Positions 1 to 11,159 of a DNA stretch of 64,000 nt are shown piece by piece. Origin of the DNA: Candidatus Accumulibacter similis (GTDB lineage Bacteria; Pseudomonadota; Gammaproteobacteria; Burkholderiales; Rhodocyclaceae). The DNA is taken from the NCBI GenBank assembly GCA_013347225.1, contig CP054595.1, positions 1,798,001 to 1,862,000 on the forward strand, written 5' to 3'. The translations under genes were made by a program, and so were the position numbers. Numbering within the stretch: position 1 is the stretch's first letter; each line of letters begins with the position of its first letter. The notes below the pieces were generated by a model. It was not told the DNA's origin. It saw only the letters and a program-made list of their open reading frames with translations, and did no database searches.

Positions 1-245
1 CATGCCGAAGCCGATGACGATCGCCGTCAGTACCAGTGCCTGCGGCAGCGGATCGGTATAGCTGGCGCCGGCACGGATCAGCGGTGGCGCGTCGAGCTGC
101 AGGCGGCCGCTGGCGAACAGGAAGAGGTTCACGGCGTAGGAGAGGAGGGTGAGACCGAGCAGCACCGGAAAGGTCCGCGCGCGCAGGATCAGAAAGACGC
201 CACAGGCGGTGAGGACCGCGATGGCGGTCGCCAGCAGCGCTTCCA

Positions 246-246
<1 letters not shown>
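1..246 (-). CDS. mrpC: Mrp Na+/H+ antiporter subunit C (partial, 3' end outside window)
   Basis: The visible part encodes the first ~82 residues of a small membrane protein of the MnhC/MrpC (NuoK-like) family. It has an N-terminal hydrophobic helix (MEALLATAIAVLTACG), a second one around ARTFPVLLGLTLLSYAVNLF, and the conserved segment DPLPQALVLTAIVIGF that is typical of MrpC. MrpC belongs to the multi-subunit inner-membrane monovalent cation/proton antiporter. Its ATG (244-246) overlaps the stop codon of mrpA, so the two are translationally coupled. The rest of the gene and presumably mrpD-G lie left of the window. Confidence 0.88.
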
Positions 247-3062
<2,816 letters not shown>

Positions 3063-3288
3063 TGCCGAAGCGCCAGTCGAGGATGTCGGAAGCGCCATTA
3101 TAGGGGTCATTGTGGGCAGAAGCGGCCACTCGCCGTTCTGGCGTGGATCGTCGCCGCTCCTGCCGGTGCACAGTCGCAGCAGCCGATCGCGCGCGTTGCG
3201 TCCCGGTCTGCTGGCGACGATTCCTGCAGCAGCACCCGCCTGCGCGTCGGGCGCCGTTGCGCGCCAGCCGGGAGGCGGGCCTGCTCGC

Positions 3289-3306
3289 CCGTCATTGTCC
3301 CGTAAC
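3289..3306 (+). promoter_or_regulatory. Candidate Pho box upstream of phoU
   Basis: Two heptamers, CCGTCAT and CCGTAAC, lie 11 bp apart (N4 spacer TGTC). This is the geometry of the PhoB box CTGTCAT-N4-CTGTMAY, with one mismatch in each half. It ends 63 bp before the phoU start, a sensible place for activation or autoregulation of phoU-phoB-phoR by PhoB. The spacer is less AT-rich than the consensus. It sits in the intergenic region shared with mrpA. Assignment is by motif only. Confidence 0.5.
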
Positions 3307-3369
3307 ATTGGGGGCCTAAGCTGCGCCGGTCGAGCCTCCTTTCCGCAACCCGAAGCGAGTCCATGCACC

Positions 3370-4068
3370 ATGAGCGATCACCTGAGCAAACAATTCGATC
3401 TCGAACTCGAGAACATCCGGACCCGCATCCTGCAGATGGGCGGCCTCGTCGAAAGGCAGGTGCTGGCGGCGGTGGATGCCTTCAGCAGCGGCAACCTCGA
3501 CGAAATGCAGCAGGTCATCGGCAACGATCGCGAGGTCGATGCGCTCGAGGTGGGCATCGACGAGGACTGCACGCTGCTGATCGCCCGGCGGCAGCCGACG
3601 GCGCGTGATCTGCGGCTGGTGATGGCGATCTCGCGCATCGTTACCGATCTCGAGCGCGTGGGCGACAAGGCGTCGAAGATTGCCCGCATGTCGCAGAAGC
3701 TGCATCAGTCGGGCGCGCAGCGCATTCCGCGGCTGTCCGACGTGCATCACTGCGGGCGGCTGGCGAGCGACATGTTGCAGGGCTCGCTCGATTCGCTGGC
3801 ACGCATGGACGTGGACGCCGCCCGCCGGGTGATCGGCGCCGACAAGGCGATCGACGCCGCTTTCAACGCCATCCTGCGGCAGTTGATCACCTACATGATG
3901 GAGGATCCGCGAACCATCAGCGAGGCGCTCGACATCATCTGGATCGCCAAGGCGATCGAGCGCGTCGGCGACCACGCGACGAACATCGCCGAGAACGTGA
4001 TCTACATCGTCAGTGGCATCGACATCCGGCACAGCGCGGTCGCCGCCAGCAAGACGGACGAAGCATGA
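3370..4068 (+). CDS. phoU: Phosphate signalling complex protein PhoU
   Basis: Cytoplasmic all-helical protein of 232 residues that couples the Pst phosphate transporter to the PhoR kinase and restrains phosphate uptake under phosphate-replete conditions. Two tandem PhoU helical repeats are visible. Each carries the metal-binding-type motif: AISRIVTDLERVGDKA in the first and IWIAKAIERVGDHATN in the second. Length is normal for the family. I chose the ATG at 3370 because MSDHLSKQFDLELENIR matches the usual PhoU start and the open frame upstream is non-conserved. It is the first gene of phoU-phoB-phoR. Its stop overlaps the phoB start (ATGA). Confidence 0.96.
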   Translation: MSDHLSKQFDLELENIRTRILQMGGLVERQVLAAVDAFSSGNLDEMQQVIGNDREVDALEVGIDEDCTLLIARRQPTARDLRLVMAISRIVTDLERVGDKASKIARMSQKLHQSGAQRIPRLSDVHHCGRLASDMLQGSLDSLARMDVDAARRVIGADKAIDAAFNAILRQLITYMMEDPRTISEALDIIWIAKAIERVGDHATNIAENVIYIVSGIDIRHSAVAASKTDEA

Positions 4069-4790
4069 CGCGCAGCGAAGCCGCTCGGGCGCAGGTTCTT
4101 GTCGTCGAGGACGACAAGGGAATCCAGGAACTGCTGCGCTTCACGCTCGTCTGCGGCGGCTACCAGCCGGTCTGCGTGGACACGGCCGAGCAGGCGGAGA
4201 TCCAGCTTGCCGGGACGCTGCCGGACCTGGCACTGATAGACTGGATGCTGCCCGGCAAGTCGGGCCTGGTGCTGACGCGCAAGCTGCGTGGCGAGCGGCG
4301 GACGCGGCGGCTGCCGATCATCATCCTGACCGCGCGCGGCGAGGAGGCCGATCGCGTTGCCGGGCTCGAAGGCGGTGCCGACGACTACATCGTCAAACCG
4401 TTCAGCCCGAAGGAACTGATGGCGCGCGTCCAGTCGGTACTGCGCCGCTGTGCGCCCGAGTTCGCGGCCGGAACGATGACGGTCGGGCAACTCGCGCTCG
4501 ATACCGTGGCCTACGAGGCGCGCGTCGCGGGCCAGCGGATCAACCTGACGCCGACCGAATTCCGCCTGTTGCGATTCCTGATGGCCAATCCCGGACGCGT
4601 CTACTCGCGCCAGCAACTGCTTGACAGCGTTTGGGGCGACCATGTGTATATCGAGGACCGCACGGTGGACATCCACATCCGCCGCCTGCGTGTCGCGCTC
4701 GGGCCGGCTGCCGAACATCTGGTGGAGACGGTGCGCGGTGCAGGCTACAAGCTCAGCGCCCAGCCAGGGTCACCGCCGGGCGCGGCATGA
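4065..4790 (+). CDS. phoB: Phosphate regulon response regulator PhoB
   Basis: OmpR-family response regulator of 241 residues that binds Pho boxes when phosphorylated by PhoR. The receiver domain (about 10-125) shows the acidic pocket VVEDD, the phosphoacceptor Asp59 in ALIDWMLP, the Thr of ILTAR and Lys111 in VKPFSPKEL. The C-terminal winged helix (about 140-235) shows LTPTEFRLLRFLM, the recognition segment SRQQLLDSVWG and VDIHIRRLRVAL. The ATG overlaps the phoU stop and the gene's TGA overlaps the phoR ATG, so three proteins are made from one coupled message. No odd features. Confidence 0.97.
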   Translation: MTRSEAARAQVLVVEDDKGIQELLRFTLVCGGYQPVCVDTAEQAEIQLAGTLPDLALIDWMLPGKSGLVLTRKLRGERRTRRLPIIILTARGEEADRVAGLEGGADDYIVKPFSPKELMARVQSVLRRCAPEFAAGTMTVGQLALDTVAYEARVAGQRINLTPTEFRLLRFLMANPGRVYSRQQLLDSVWGDHVYIEDRTVDIHIRRLRVALGPAAEHLVETVRGAGYKLSAQPGSPPGAA

Positions 4791-6145
4791 CTGGAGCCGG
4801 TCGCTGGTGCACGCGCATCGTTCTCACCGGTGTACTGCCGGTGGTCGGCCTCGCTCTGCTGGTAGCGGCGATCCATGGTGTCACCTGGGGCTGGGCGGTG
4901 GCAGCCGTCGGCTTCATGCTCGTCGTCATGCTGCAGACACGCCGGCTGGCATTGCTCGCGGTCTGGATCGACGGCCCGCAGCCAGCCGAGGTGCCCGACT
5001 CGGGCGGTGCCTGGGGCGAGGTGTTCCGCAAGCTGGCGCGCAAGCTTCGTTTGGACGCACGCGCACTGGCCGAGGTCGAGGCCAGCCTGCGCTCGTTCAG
5101 CGAGGCCATGGACGCCGTCCCCGATGGACTCGTGGTGCTTACCGACGATCATCAGGTGCAGTGGGCCAATCGCGCTGCCGGCGAGCACCTGGGAATCCGG
5201 CTGCCGCGTGATCGCGGGGCGATCATCGAGCAACTCGTGCGCGCGCCGGGCTTTGCCGAATACCTCGGCAGTCCGGCCGGGCAGTCCCCCTTCATCCTGC
5301 AGTCGGCGGCGGCGCGCAGCCGGGTGTATTCGCTGCGCGCGGTGCCGCTGGGCGAATGCAATACCCTGCTGGTCAGCCTCGACGTCACCGACGCCAGGCG
5401 CGTCGAGGCGATGCGCAGCACCTTCGTCGCCAACGTCTCGCACGAGCTGCGCACGCCGCTGACGGTGGTCAGCGGTTTCCTCGAGCACTTCGGCGACGAA
5501 AGCGCGATGAGCGCCGAGGAACGGCAACACTTTGCCCGCCTGATGAGCGAGCAGACACGGCGCATGCTGAGCCTGGTAGACGACCTGCTGACGCTGTCGC
5601 GCCTCGAGGCGGAAGACGCGCCCGCCAGCGAGGAAGACATCGACATGGCCGACCTGCTGGCACAACTCCGTGCCGAGGCAGAGAGCCTCAGCGCCGGCCG
5701 CCATTGCCTGCAGGTCAGTTGCAGGGGGCCCGGCTTGCGCGGCAACCGCAATGAACTCCACAGCGCCTTCGGCAATCTGGTGTCGAACGCCATCCGCTAC
5801 ACGCCGGCCGGCGGCGAAATCCGCGTCAGGTGGAAGCTGCGCTCCGGTGTCGGCGTCTTCTCGGTTCGCGACTCGGGCGTCGGCATCGCCGCCGAACACC
5901 TTCCTCGCCTGACCGAGCGCTTCTACCGCGTCGATCGCGGTCGCTCGCGCGACACCGGCGGTACCGGTCTCGGGCTGGCCATCGTCAAGCACATCCTGCT
6001 GCGCCATCAGGCGGCACTGGTCATTGATTCGGAACCCGGTGCGGGCAGCAATTTTCGCGCCGAGTTCCCCGAGTGGCGGCTGCGGCCGCAACTGTCGACC
6101 GCGGCGCAGGCGGACGGCGAGGCTGAGGTGCCGGCCGGTCGTTGA
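4787..6145 (+). CDS. phoR: Phosphate regulon sensor histidine kinase PhoR
   Basis: Membrane-bound sensor kinase of 452 residues, the partner of PhoB. In order: two N-terminal membrane helices (about 11-31 and 33-50), a short linker with the DUF3329-like PhoR region, a PAS domain (about 105-195), HisKA with phosphoacceptor His219 in VSHELRTPL, and HATPase_c with N box (FGNLVSNAIRY), G1 (DSGVGI), F box (ERFYRVD) and G2 (GTGLGLAI). All catalytic motifs are intact. The start was set at the ATG at 4787, which overlaps the phoB stop; the frame upstream is just open sequence within phoB. No periplasmic sensor domain is present, as expected when PhoU/Pst supply the signal. Confidence 0.95.
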   Translation: MTGAGRWCTRIVLTGVLPVVGLALLVAAIHGVTWGWAVAAVGFMLVVMLQTRRLALLAVWIDGPQPAEVPDSGGAWGEVFRKLARKLRLDARALAEVEASLRSFSEAMDAVPDGLVVLTDDHQVQWANRAAGEHLGIRLPRDRGAIIEQLVRAPGFAEYLGSPAGQSPFILQSAAARSRVYSLRAVPLGECNTLLVSLDVTDARRVEAMRSTFVANVSHELRTPLTVVSGFLEHFGDESAMSAEERQHFARLMSEQTRRMLSLVDDLLTLSRLEAEDAPASEEDIDMADLLAQLRAEAESLSAGRHCLQVSCRGPGLRGNRNELHSAFGNLVSNAIRYTPAGGEIRVRWKLRSGVGVFSVRDSGVGIAAEHLPRLTERFYRVDRGRSRDTGGTGLGLAIVKHILLRHQAALVIDSEPGAGSNFRAEFPEWRLRPQLSTAAQADGEAEVPAGR

Positions 6146-6271
6146 CCGAGTTCCCGGACTGCGGTATACGACGAATCTGGGTAGTCCGCCGGCTGTGGCC
6201 TTGTCCGGCGAGGCTCCGCTGCGGGCCCGCGGGGGGCTGCCGACTCGATCGAGAAACCAAGGGGAGCGGTG

Positions 6272-7912
6272 ATGGAACGGGAAGCTATGGAGTATGACGT
6301 GGTGGTTGTCGGAGCCGGTCCGGCGGGACTGAGCGCCGCCATCCGCCTCAAGCAGTTGAATCCGGAATGGTCGGTGATGGTGCTGGAAAAGGGTTCCGAG
6401 GTGGGGGCCCACATCCTCTCCGGTGCGCTTTTCGAGGCCCGGGCGCTCGACGAGTTGCTGCCCGACTGGCAGACCCGCGGTGCGCCGGTGACGACACCGG
6501 TGTGCGAGGATCAGGTCTTTCTCTATCGCAGCGAGACCTCGGCCGTCCGCCTGCCGGGTTTTGCCGTTCCGGCGCCGATGCACAACGATGGCAACTGGGT
6601 CATCAGCCTCGGCTCGCTCTGTCGCTGGCTGGCCGAGCAGGCGGAGGCTCTGGGCGTCGAGATCTTCCCGGGCTTTGCTGCTGCCGAACTGCTCTACCAC
6701 GACGACGGTTCGCTGAAGGGGGTGGCAACCGGCGACATGGGACGCGACAAGCATGGCGAGCCAAAGGACAGCTTCCAGCCGGGGCTCGAACTGCACGCCC
6801 GCTACACGCTCCTTGCCGAAGGTTCGCGCGGGCAACTGGGCAAGGAGCTGATCGCCCATTACGATCTCGCTGCCGCTGCGACCGCCCAGCACTATGGTCT
6901 CGGCATCAAGGAACTGTGGGAGATCGACCCCGCGAAGCACCGGCCCGGGCTGGTCGTGCATGGCGCCGGCTGGCCGCTGAGCGAACACGGCGCCACCGGC
7001 GGCTCCTTCCTCTACCATCTCGATGACCGGCAGGTGGTCGTCGGGCTGATCGCCGACCTCAACTATGCCAACCCGTACCTGTCGCCGTTCGAGGAGTTCC
7101 AGCGTTTCAAGCGGCAGTCCGAGATCAGGAAATACCTCGATGGCGGCAAGCGGCTGTGCTACGGAGCGCGGGCGATCACCAAGGGGGGGTTCAACAGCCT
7201 GCCGAAACAGAGCTTCCCCGGCGGCCTGCTGCTCGGTTGCGATGCCGGCACGCTCAACTTCGCCAAGATCAAGGGCATCCACACGGCGATGAAGTCGGGA
7301 ATGCTCGCTGCCGAAACGGTCGCTGCCGCGCTGCAGGCGGGTGACCAGGGGCGCAGCGATCTCGTCGGGTATGCCGCGGCTTTTCGCGAGTCGTGGCTGT
7401 ACAGCGAACTCCACCAGGCGCGCAACTTCGGACCGGCGCTGCACAAGTTCGGCACCTTCCTCGGTGGTGCCTTCAACTGGATCCAGCACAACCTCTGTGG
7501 CGGCCGCATGTTCTTCACGCTGAAGGATCGCAGCAGTGACCACGGGCAACTGGCGCCCGCCTCCCGATTCCAGCCGATCGAGTACGAACGGCCGGACGGC
7601 AAGCTGACCTTCGACCGGCTGTCTTCGGTGTTCATGTCGAACACCGCGCACGAGGAAGAGCAACCGGTCCATCTGCAACTGCTCGACAGCAGCAAGGCGA
7701 TCGCCATCAACTACCGCGAATACGCGTCGCCGGAGCAGCGCTACTGTCCGGCCGGGGTGTACGAGATCGTCGAGGAAGAGGCCGGCCCACGTCTGCAGAT
7801 CAACGCTTCGAATTGCCTGCACTGCAAGACCTGCGACATCAAGGATCCGACACAGAACATCCGCTGGGTCGCTCCGGAAGGGGGCGGCGGTCCGAACTAT
7901 CCCAACATGTGA
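6272..7912 (+). CDS. Electron transfer flavoprotein-ubiquinone oxidoreductase
   Basis: Monotopic membrane flavoprotein of about 546 residues that takes electrons from reduced ETF (fed by acyl-CoA and other dehydrogenases) and passes them to ubiquinone. The N-terminal FAD-binding Rossmann motif is VVVGAGPAGLSAAI. Conserved ETF-QO segments include GAHILSGALFE and CDAGTLNFAKIKGIH. The C-terminal 4Fe-4S ferredoxin-like domain has the cysteines in RYCPAGVYE and NCLHCKTCDIKDP, ending with the family's typical GGGGPNYPNM-like tail. A purine-rich GGGGAG lies 5 nt before the ATG at 6272; an in-frame ATG at 6287 is an alternative. It stands alone, convergent with queG. Confidence 0.96.
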   Translation: MEREAMEYDVVVVGAGPAGLSAAIRLKQLNPEWSVMVLEKGSEVGAHILSGALFEARALDELLPDWQTRGAPVTTPVCEDQVFLYRSETSAVRLPGFAVPAPMHNDGNWVISLGSLCRWLAEQAEALGVEIFPGFAAAELLYHDDGSLKGVATGDMGRDKHGEPKDSFQPGLELHARYTLLAEGSRGQLGKELIAHYDLAAAATAQHYGLGIKELWEIDPAKHRPGLVVHGAGWPLSEHGATGGSFLYHLDDRQVVVGLIADLNYANPYLSPFEEFQRFKRQSEIRKYLDGGKRLCYGARAITKGGFNSLPKQSFPGGLLLGCDAGTLNFAKIKGIHTAMKSGMLAAETVAAALQAGDQGRSDLVGYAAAFRESWLYSELHQARNFGPALHKFGTFLGGAFNWIQHNLCGGRMFFTLKDRSSDHGQLAPASRFQPIEYERPDGKLTFDRLSSVFMSNTAHEEEQPVHLQLLDSSKAIAINYREYASPEQRYCPAGVYEIVEEEAGPRLQINASNCLHCKTCDIKDPTQNIRWVAPEGGGGPNYPNM

Positions 7913-7957
7913 GTCCGCCTCGCCGGCGGCCTGGCGTCCGCCTGCAGGGCCTGGCCG

Positions 7958-9085
7958 TCAGCCCGCCTCGCCGTGGCGGGCCAGGGCCCAGCTGACGTGC
8001 TCGCGCACCAGCGCCGACGGGTGGTCGAGCCGCGAGCGGAGCGCGGCGACGATCCCGGGGGTGCCGCGGCGGGAGTTGCCGAGGGCGACGGCCACGTTGC
8101 GCAGCCAGCGCTCGTGACCGATGCGGCGGATGGCGCTGCCCGCCAGGCGACTGTCGAATTCGCTTGCAGTCCACGCGAAGAGCGTTGCCAGTGGCGTCGC
8201 GTCGAGGCCGTTGCGGACGGCGAAATCGGCGTCGCCGAGGTGGGCAAAGCGGTTCCACGGGCAGCCGAGCTGGCAGTCGTCGCAACCGTAGATGCGGTTC
8301 CCGATCAGCGGACGCAGCGGCAGCGGGATGGCGCCGCGCAGTTCGATCGTCAGGTACGAGATGCACAGGCGGGCGTCGACCTCGTAGGGGGCGACGATCG
8401 CCGCCGTCGGGCAGACGTCGAGGCAGCGGCGACAGTCACCACAATGATCAACAGCGGGCGGGTCGGCGGCCAGTGGCAGGGTGCAGTAGATCTCGCCGAG
8501 AAAATGCCACGAGCCCTCGCGCGTCAGTGAGAGGGTATGCTTGCCGCGCCAGCCGACTCCCGACTGGCGCGCGAACTCGGTCTCGAGCACCGGTGCCGAG
8601 TCCGAGAAGACGCGGCAGCGGCAGGGCTGGCCGAGCGCTGCGGCGGCTTCCTGCAGGCGTGCGGCGAGCTTCTGCAGGCGGCCGCGCACCGTCCTGTGGT
8701 AGTCGCGGCCGAGGGCATAGCGCGAGACGTAGCCGAGCCGGTCGTCGGCCAGCACCGCCGCGGCATCGGCGGCTGCCTCCGGGAGGTACGGCAGGCGGGC
8801 CGAGATCACCGTCCGCACGCCGGGCAGCAGTGCCTGCGGTGCCAGGCGCAGCGGCGCATGTTTGGCCATATAATCCATCGCCCCGTGCCGCCCCAGTGCG
8901 AGCCAGCGCAGCAGCCCTGGTGCCGCTGCCGACAGGTCGATGCCGCTGATGCCGATGGCGGCGAAGCCGAGTTCAGTTGCCCAGGCCCTGATCCGGCGCG
9001 GCAGCCCGGCCACGTCGCTGGCGGTCTCCGGCAACGCGCCGCCTGCTGCTTGCTGATCACCTGTTTCGGAGTTCTCTTCGTGCAT
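7958..9085 (-). CDS. queG: Epoxyqueuosine reductase QueG
   Basis: Cytosolic cobalamin- and 4Fe-4S-dependent enzyme of 375 residues that reduces epoxyqueuosine to queuosine in the wobble position of tRNAs with GUN anticodons. It shows the N-terminal region with GRHGAMDYM, the ferredoxin-type motif CGDCRRCLDVCPTAAI, the second cysteine set in GCDDCQLGCPWN, and a C-terminal HEAT-like repeat ending in REHVSWALARHG. Length fits the family. The ATG at 9083-9085 is directly adjacent to the GTG of the divergent tsaE, so each gene's promoter must lie inside the other. The B12 requirement links it to the cobalamin cluster in this window. Confidence 0.95.
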   Translation of the reverse strand: MHEENSETGDQQAAGGALPETASDVAGLPRRIRAWATELGFAAIGISGIDLSAAAPGLLRWLALGRHGAMDYMAKHAPLRLAPQALLPGVRTVISARLPYLPEAAADAAAVLADDRLGYVSRYALGRDYHRTVRGRLQKLAARLQEAAAALGQPCRCRVFSDSAPVLETEFARQSGVGWRGKHTLSLTREGSWHFLGEIYCTLPLAADPPAVDHCGDCRRCLDVCPTAAIVAPYEVDARLCISYLTIELRGAIPLPLRPLIGNRIYGCDDCQLGCPWNRFAHLGDADFAVRNGLDATPLATLFAWTASEFDSRLAGSAIRRIGHERWLRNVAVALGNSRRGTPGIVAALRSRLDHPSALVREHVSWALARHGEAG

Positions 9086-9583
9086 AGTCCGGATGATAAC
9101 CAGTCCGCACTGCGCCTGCACCTGCCGGACGCAGCCGCCACCGCGCGCGTCGGCGGTGCCCTGGCGCCGTTGCTCAAGCCGGGAATGGTCGTTGCGCTGG
9201 ACGGCGACCTCGGCGCCGGCAAGACCACCCTGGTGCGCGCGTTGCTGCGCGCCTGCGGCCACCGCGGTCCCGTCAAAAGCCCTACGTATGCGCTGGTTGA
9301 AATTTATGTGATTTCGAGGATATACTTCTATCACTTTGATTTCTATCGTTTCAACTTTCCGGAAGAGTTTCTGGATGCTGGGCTTGGCGAGTATTTCCGC
9401 GACGATGCCGTTTGCCTGGTCGAATGGCCGCAGAATGCGGCCGGGTACATGCCCACGGCAGACCTCGTGTTGCGCCTGCACTTCGCGCAGCGGGCAAGGG
9501 AACTGGAGATCGTCGCCGGCAGCGAGGAGGGTCGAGAATGTCTGATGGCGCTGAGGAGCGGCTGGTCGCCCGCCGCCGGCTGA
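9080..9583 (+). CDS. tsaE: tRNA threonylcarbamoyladenosine biosynthesis ATPase TsaE
   Basis: P-loop protein of 167 residues that works with TsaB and TsaD in making t6A37 in ANN-decoding tRNAs. The Walker A is GDLGAGKTT (about 42-50). The family signature SPTYALVE, the YHFDFYR segment and VCLVEWPQ follow in order. I chose the GTG at 9080 because CGGAG sits 8 nt upstream and no ATG occurs in frame before the conserved region. The stretch 9290-9370 is clearly more AT-rich than its surroundings and encodes an aromatic-rich loop (IYVISRIYFYHFDFYRF), slightly longer than usual. The 3' end overlaps amiC by 46 nt, the common tsaE-amiC arrangement. Confidence 0.93.
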   Translation: MHSPDDNQSALRLHLPDAAATARVGGALAPLLKPGMVVALDGDLGAGKTTLVRALLRACGHRGPVKSPTYALVEIYVISRIYFYHFDFYRFNFPEEFLDAGLGEYFRDDAVCLVEWPQNAAGYMPTADLVLRLHFAQRARELEIVAGSEEGRECLMALRSGWSPAAG

Positions 9584-10908
9584 TCAAGTTTACCGGGGCG
9601 TCACTGCTGTTGACGGTGAGCCCGCTGTCGCAGGCGGCGTCCGGCCGCGCGGCCAGCATCATGGCGGTGCGCGTCTGGCCGGCAGCCGACTACACCCGGG
9701 TGACGATCGAGCACAGCGCGCCGCTGAAATACACCCATTTCCTGGTCAGGGATCCCGATCGTCTGGTGGTGGACCTCGAGGGCGTCGAGTTCAACGGCGT
9801 CCTCGACGGGCTGGCGGGCAAGGTCGCCGCCGATGACCCCAACATCCGCCTGCTGCGCGCCGGGCGTCACAAGCCGGGCGTCGTTCGCGTGGTGATGGAA
9901 CTCAAGGGAGAGGCCAACCCGCAGGTCTTCGAGCTGTCGCCAGTCGGCAGCTACGGGCACCGGCTGGTGCTCGATGTCTATCCGTTGAATCCACCCGATC
10001 CGCTGCTCTCGTTGCTCGACCGCAGCGAGGCGTCGCCGGCGATGGTCGAGAGCAGGACCGCCAGCCGGCCGGAAAGCCGCAGCGAGGCGCGGGTTGAGGC
10101 CGTGGCCGAGAACCGGCGAGCATTGAAGAGTGAGCAGGCGCCCGCCGAACAGAAGACAGCAGGCAGGAGTCAGGGCCGGCCGGTGGTCGATCGCCTGGTG
10201 ACCATCACCCTCGATCCCGGGCACGGCGGCGAGGATCCGGGCGCAGTCGGCAGCGGTGGCAGCTACGAGAAGAACGTGACGCTGGCCGTTGCACGGCGGC
10301 TGAAGGCGAAGATCGAGGCAGAGCCGAACATGCGCGCGGTCCTCACCCGTGACGCCGACTACTTGGTGCCGCTGCAGGCGCGCGTGCAGAAGGCGCGCCG
10401 GATCCAGTCGGACCTTTTCGTCTCGATCCATGCCGACGCGTTCGTCCGGCCGGATGCCAACGGTTCGTCGGTCTTCGTCCTCTCGGAGAGCGGCGCCTCG
10501 AGTTCGGCCGCGCGTTATCTGGCACAGAAGGAAAACGCCGCCGACCTGATCGGCGGGGTGAACATCGATGTCAAGGATCCAGTGCTGGCGCGGACGCTGC
10601 TCGACCTCTCGCAGACGGCGACGATCAACGACAGTCTCAAGCTCGGCAAGGCCGTGCTCGGTGAGATCGGCGGCATCAACCGCCTGCACAAGGCGAACGT
10701 CGAGCAGGCGGGATTTGCCGTCCTCAAGGCGCCCGACATCCCGTCGATCCTGATCGAGACGGCGTTCATCTCGAACCCCGAGGAGGAGAAGAAGCTGAAC
10801 GACGACGCCTATCAGGACAGGATGGCCGAGGCGATCCTCTCGGGGATCCGCAAGTATTTTGCCAAGAACCCGCCGCTGGCCAAGTCGAGGCTGGCGAGGC
10901 TCGACTGA
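9538..10908 (+). CDS. amiC: N-acetylmuramoyl-L-alanine amidase AmiC-type
   Basis: Periplasmic zinc amidase of 456 residues that cleaves septal peptidoglycan between MurNAc and L-Ala during daughter cell separation. The N-terminus is a twin-arginine type signal (ARRRLIKFTGASLLL, cleavage near SQAASG). An AMIN domain (about 42-150) targets the septum. A low-complexity Glu/Arg/Ala linker follows, then Amidase_3 (about 218-448) with the zinc residues in TLDPGHGGEDPG (His229), YEKN (Glu244) and SIHADAF, and the catalytic Glu in ILIETAFISNP. I chose the ATG at 9538, which has GGAGG 10 nt upstream and gives the Tat signal at the N-terminus. The gene overlaps tsaE. Confidence 0.94.
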   Translation: MSDGAEERLVARRRLIKFTGASLLLTVSPLSQAASGRAASIMAVRVWPAADYTRVTIEHSAPLKYTHFLVRDPDRLVVDLEGVEFNGVLDGLAGKVAADDPNIRLLRAGRHKPGVVRVVMELKGEANPQVFELSPVGSYGHRLVLDVYPLNPPDPLLSLLDRSEASPAMVESRTASRPESRSEARVEAVAENRRALKSEQAPAEQKTAGRSQGRPVVDRLVTITLDPGHGGEDPGAVGSGGSYEKNVTLAVARRLKAKIEAEPNMRAVLTRDADYLVPLQARVQKARRIQSDLFVSIHADAFVRPDANGSSVFVLSESGASSSAARYLAQKENAADLIGGVNIDVKDPVLARTLLDLSQTATINDSLKLGKAVLGEIGGINRLHKANVEQAGFAVLKAPDIPSILIETAFISNPEEEKKLNDDAYQDRMAEAILSGIRKYFAKNPPLAKSRLARLD

Positions 10909-11038
10909 CGCGGCGGTGCGCAGGCTGCGGCGCCGGTCGCCAAGGGGCGGTTCGTGCCAGCAGACAGGAACAAGGGGTTCCAAAAGCCCGCAGGCACTGC
11001 TAGAATCGCGCTCCTGCATGGGTGGTAGCCATCGCCGT

Positions 11039-11114
11039 GCCGCTGTAGCTCAGTCGGTAGAGCAGCGCATTCGTAATGCGTAGGTCCCCAGTTCGATTCC
11101 GGGCAGCGGCACCA
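11039..11114 (+). tRNA. tRNA-Thr (anticodon CGT)
   Basis: Complete cloverleaf of 76 nt. The acceptor stem GCCGCTG pairs with CAGCGGC and is followed by discriminator A and an encoded CCA. The D arm is GCTCAGTCGGTAGAGC. The anticodon stem GCGCA/TGCGT encloses the loop TTCGTAA, giving anticodon CGT (reads ACG). The T arm contains GTTCGATTC. A short hairpin and T run follow. Confidence 0.97.
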
Positions 11115-11131
11115 CAAAGAATCAAGCACTT

Positions 11132-11159
11132 GGCCTCGGTCGCAAGCCGGGGCTTTTTT
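11132..11159 (+). terminator. Probable intrinsic terminator after tRNA-Thr
   Basis: A stem of CCTCGG with CCGGGG (one T-G pair, loop of 7) is followed directly by CTTTTTT, 18 nt beyond the tRNA CCA end. The stem is short but the T run is clean. Confidence 0.65.

Noticed and set aside
4745-7822. A 1025-codon open frame on the minus strand across phoB, phoR and ETF-QO
   Set aside because: Opposite three strongly conserved genes; the long frame results from high GC and codon structure. No recognisable motif.
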